Part shown: in pieces, positions 27,311 to 29,121 of the stretch
Layout: the number at the start of each line of letters is the position of its first letter
How positions within the stretch are numbered: the stretch's first letter is position 1
NCBI RefSeq assembly: GCF_000485595.1
Contig: NW_014577230.1
Span: forward strand, 170,787-199,907
Length of the DNA stretch: 29,121 nt
Direction: 5' to 3'
Origin: Priapulus caudatus
Lineage: Eukaryota; Priapulida; Priapulimorpha; Priapulimorphida; Priapulidae
Program-made: the position numbers and the translations under genes
The notes under the pieces: generated by a model
Databases searched by the model: none
Told to the model about the DNA's origin: nothing
Seen by the model: the letters and a program-made list of their open reading frames with translations, nothing else

Positions 27311-27730
27311 TATACAGTGCGCGAAATTAGCGCTATTTTGCCGGTGGCCGCCAGTTCAACCCCCTAAACTGCCAGTTCAACCGGACCCGCCATATAATCA
27401 GTCCACTTGGCCTATTCAAAATTTTACCTATCTTGCCTTTATATCAATAATATTTACCAATTTCCAGACTAGTTTTTACTAAGAACAACCAAGAAGTAAA
27501 TCATGTTCCAGCAATTCCTGTCAAACAAGTAGAACTCCAGTGTTGGCAATGAAATACTGAAATTCTACGAGTATGCCTAATAAATACAAAGCTAATACTT
27601 TTATTAATAATGGAATAAATTGAACAAAATTAAGGGCAGGGCCTGTTAAAACTTGTAAGGGCCTGTTCAATTTGTCTAAGGGCCAGGGCCTGGTTAAAAT
27701 TTTGGGTGGGCCTGTTCACATTTTGGCTAA
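27310..27730. repeat. Dispersed repeat with GCGCGAAATTAGCGC and GGGCCTG units
   Basis: It begins with the palindromic GCGCGAAATTAGCGC, followed by two GCCAGTTCAACC(C/G) units. It ends with three irregular GGGCCTG(T/G)T(T/C) units spaced about 25 bp apart (27635-27720). The first motif is, from memory, frequent in repeats of other invertebrates. The boundaries and class are uncertain. Confidence 0.4.
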
Positions 27731-27908
27731 TTTTATGCCATGAATATATGTATAACCAATGCAAACACAAACAAACAGATTACGCTTACAACATGATGCT
27801 CATATTACATAAGTACAGTACATAGCTGATACGAATATAACAAGAGAGACAAGGATCAAGCAAACTATTACTAAGAGAAGTTTGAAGTAAAGTACACATG
27901 CTCAATAG

Positions 27909-28317
27909 CAGGGCTGCCTCTGGATGTTTTAAAGTTTGATCCAAGACTTGAGCCACCAGCTATTTTTTAGCTACTATTGAAAAACTATAGCCACTGTTAA
28001 CTTTATGTGCTAAGCAAGGCATAAACAGGTGCTTGGTATGGGAAAAGACATGTAAGAAAACCTTTTTGATAACGTAATCAAGTAAAAATGAAATCATGTA
28101 GTTTAGTTTATACAAAACTATGTTTTTGCACCGTTGCACGGTAGTTGCACCAGAGGACTAGGTTTCGGAATTTGCTAGTACTTACACGACACTGAAATAT
28201 GACAATTTCATTATTCAATTGTAATTTTTTAGCAGTCAAATCACTCGCCAATTGTATTCGCGAGTGTCATTTATTTATCAAATTTTGCAAAGGTGGAAAA
28301 TGCCAGCGGTAGCCCTG
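27909..28317. mobile_element. hAT-like MITE with 5-bp direct repeats
   Basis: A 409-bp segment starting CAGGGCTGCCTCTGG and ending with CCAGCGGTAGCCCTG; about 13 of 15 terminal bases pair. AATAG flanks both ends (27904-27908 and 28318-28322). CAGGG-type ends fit hAT elements, but the classic duplication there is 8 bp, so the class is tentative. No transposase is present. Confidence 0.65.
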
Positions 28318-28322
28318 AATAG

Positions 28323-28794
28323 CACTGTTAAATTGTGATTTATTGAGTACTATGACAGGAAAATGTGCTCCTGGTATTGGGCACCTATTTATTACAACTG
28401 TAAGTTATAGTTAGTCGGTAACGAGAGCTTATAAAGAAGGAGAGCGTACAACAGTGAAATGCTGAAACCATGTTGCAGTATTAGTCGAATTAATAAACTT
28501 TCCCCGTTTTATTTTGACGATTCTGCAGTATTGTCAAGAGCGCATTAACCCCAGAGCGTACGCTGATATAGAAAAACCATGGTGTCGTTTCAGCAAAATT
28601 AATAGTTTACCTACCTTATTTTGATACTTCTCTACCGGAATATTATGCAGGAGTCATAGCTAGCCAATATAAGATCAACCGCTTGTCTCTACGATGTTCC
28701 TATGCCGAGATATAAAGCGATAAAAATTGAGTACTTCTAGGTAATCCTAGCGCCATATCACCGAGTAACACGACTGTCCCGCGTTTAGTGACTG
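28323..28794. other. AT-rich intergenic, nothing recognised
   Basis: No frame, repeat or RNA gene that I can support in this stretch. Confidence 0.4.
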
Positions 28795-28797
28795 CTA

Positions 28798-29040
28798 ATG
28801 TTGCTTCGACAAAGCTCGTATGTTTCCGTCGTTCATTGATAAATGAGTTGAATCATATGTAGCCAAATAAAACTCGTCACTGTGATCCTGCTGCTCTTGT
28901 CTTAAACGCGTTGTAATATAATTTACTTGCTCCTGCGATAGTGTTGCTGATTTAACATTCCTTTTCCTTCTACTCACCTTCCTTCCTACTCTACTTCACC
29001 TTTCATTCCTTTTCTTTCTCACATTTCCAGTCGCAGCCAT
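28798..29040 (-). other. Possible first (untranslated) exon and short frame at the right edge
   Basis: On the minus strand an ATG in good context (29040-29038) opens a 14-codon frame, MAATGNVRKKRNER, then stop. It is followed at 28977 by a consensus 5' splice site (AAG/GTGAGT). This could be the 5' exon of the TAB transcript with a small upstream ORF, or the start of another gene. Beyond the donor a 60-codon frame (VNYITTRLRQEQQDHSDEFY inside) has no ATG near its start and no recognised family, so it may be intronic chance. Confidence 0.25.
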
Positions 29041-29121
29041 GACTCAAACTATAACGTTTACTACAGCCAGATGAGACGGGATACTAGAGAAGCGTTGCCG
29101 AAAGGAGGTGTTAATCCGAAG

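Noticed and set aside
27276-27482. Frame with repeated VQPPKLPVQP
   Set aside because: Generated by two GCCAGTTCAACC units of a non-coding repeat.

Overview
The window is nuclear DNA of an intron-rich animal, most likely a marine invertebrate. This rests on two genes that are recognisable only after splicing, a (TTAGGG)n telomere-type motif, and animal-type transposon families (Harbinger, hAT-like, APE-type LINEs, a tRNA-headed SINE). The species cannot be fixed from the sequence. No bacterial-style operon, CRISPR array or rRNA is present.

Layout. Positions 1-5,460 are a nest of transposable elements: a 5'-truncated LINE (806-2108) with a 15-bp target duplication, a foldback element with a (CCCTAA)n core (2201-2520), a deleted PIF/Harbinger transposon (2941-4638) flanked by TTA, a 42-bp palindrome with 7-bp duplications (4801-4842), and two tandem foldback elements with TTAGGG cores (4871-5449). 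From 5,924 to 17,485 on the plus strand lies a seven-exon gene for mitochondrial ribosomal protein L19 (MRPL19). Its coding exons sum to 930 nt, or 309 residues. Its first intron (5.8 kb) holds a frameshifted LINE (about 7165-10151) and several MITEs. Its third intron holds a 1,471-bp foldback element with arms of about 330 bp. Positions 17,486-21,960 are mostly non-coding but include two candidate Cys-rich reading frames on opposite strands and a third copy of the TTAGGG-bearing foldback family. From 26,760 down to 21,965 on the minus strand lies a five-exon homologue of TAB2/TAB3, the ubiquitin-binding adaptors of the TAK1 kinase, with CUE, proline/serine/threonine-rich linker, coiled coil and C-terminal NZF zinc finger. 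The right end is AT-rich with a dispersed repeat and a hAT-like MITE.

The two genes are unrelated in function: mitochondrial translation and innate immune/NF-kB signalling. The most interesting signals are in the mobile DNA. Three unrelated inverted-repeat families each carry telomere-type repeats in their loops. A 42-bp end-to-end palindrome appears to be a minimal transposed unit of the family that also made the 1.47-kb foldback. Several repeats sit about 20 bp downstream of 5' splice sites.

Gene models were assembled by hand from reading frames, splice phases and remembered family sequences. Outer untranslated limits and both gene 5' ends are the least certain parts.
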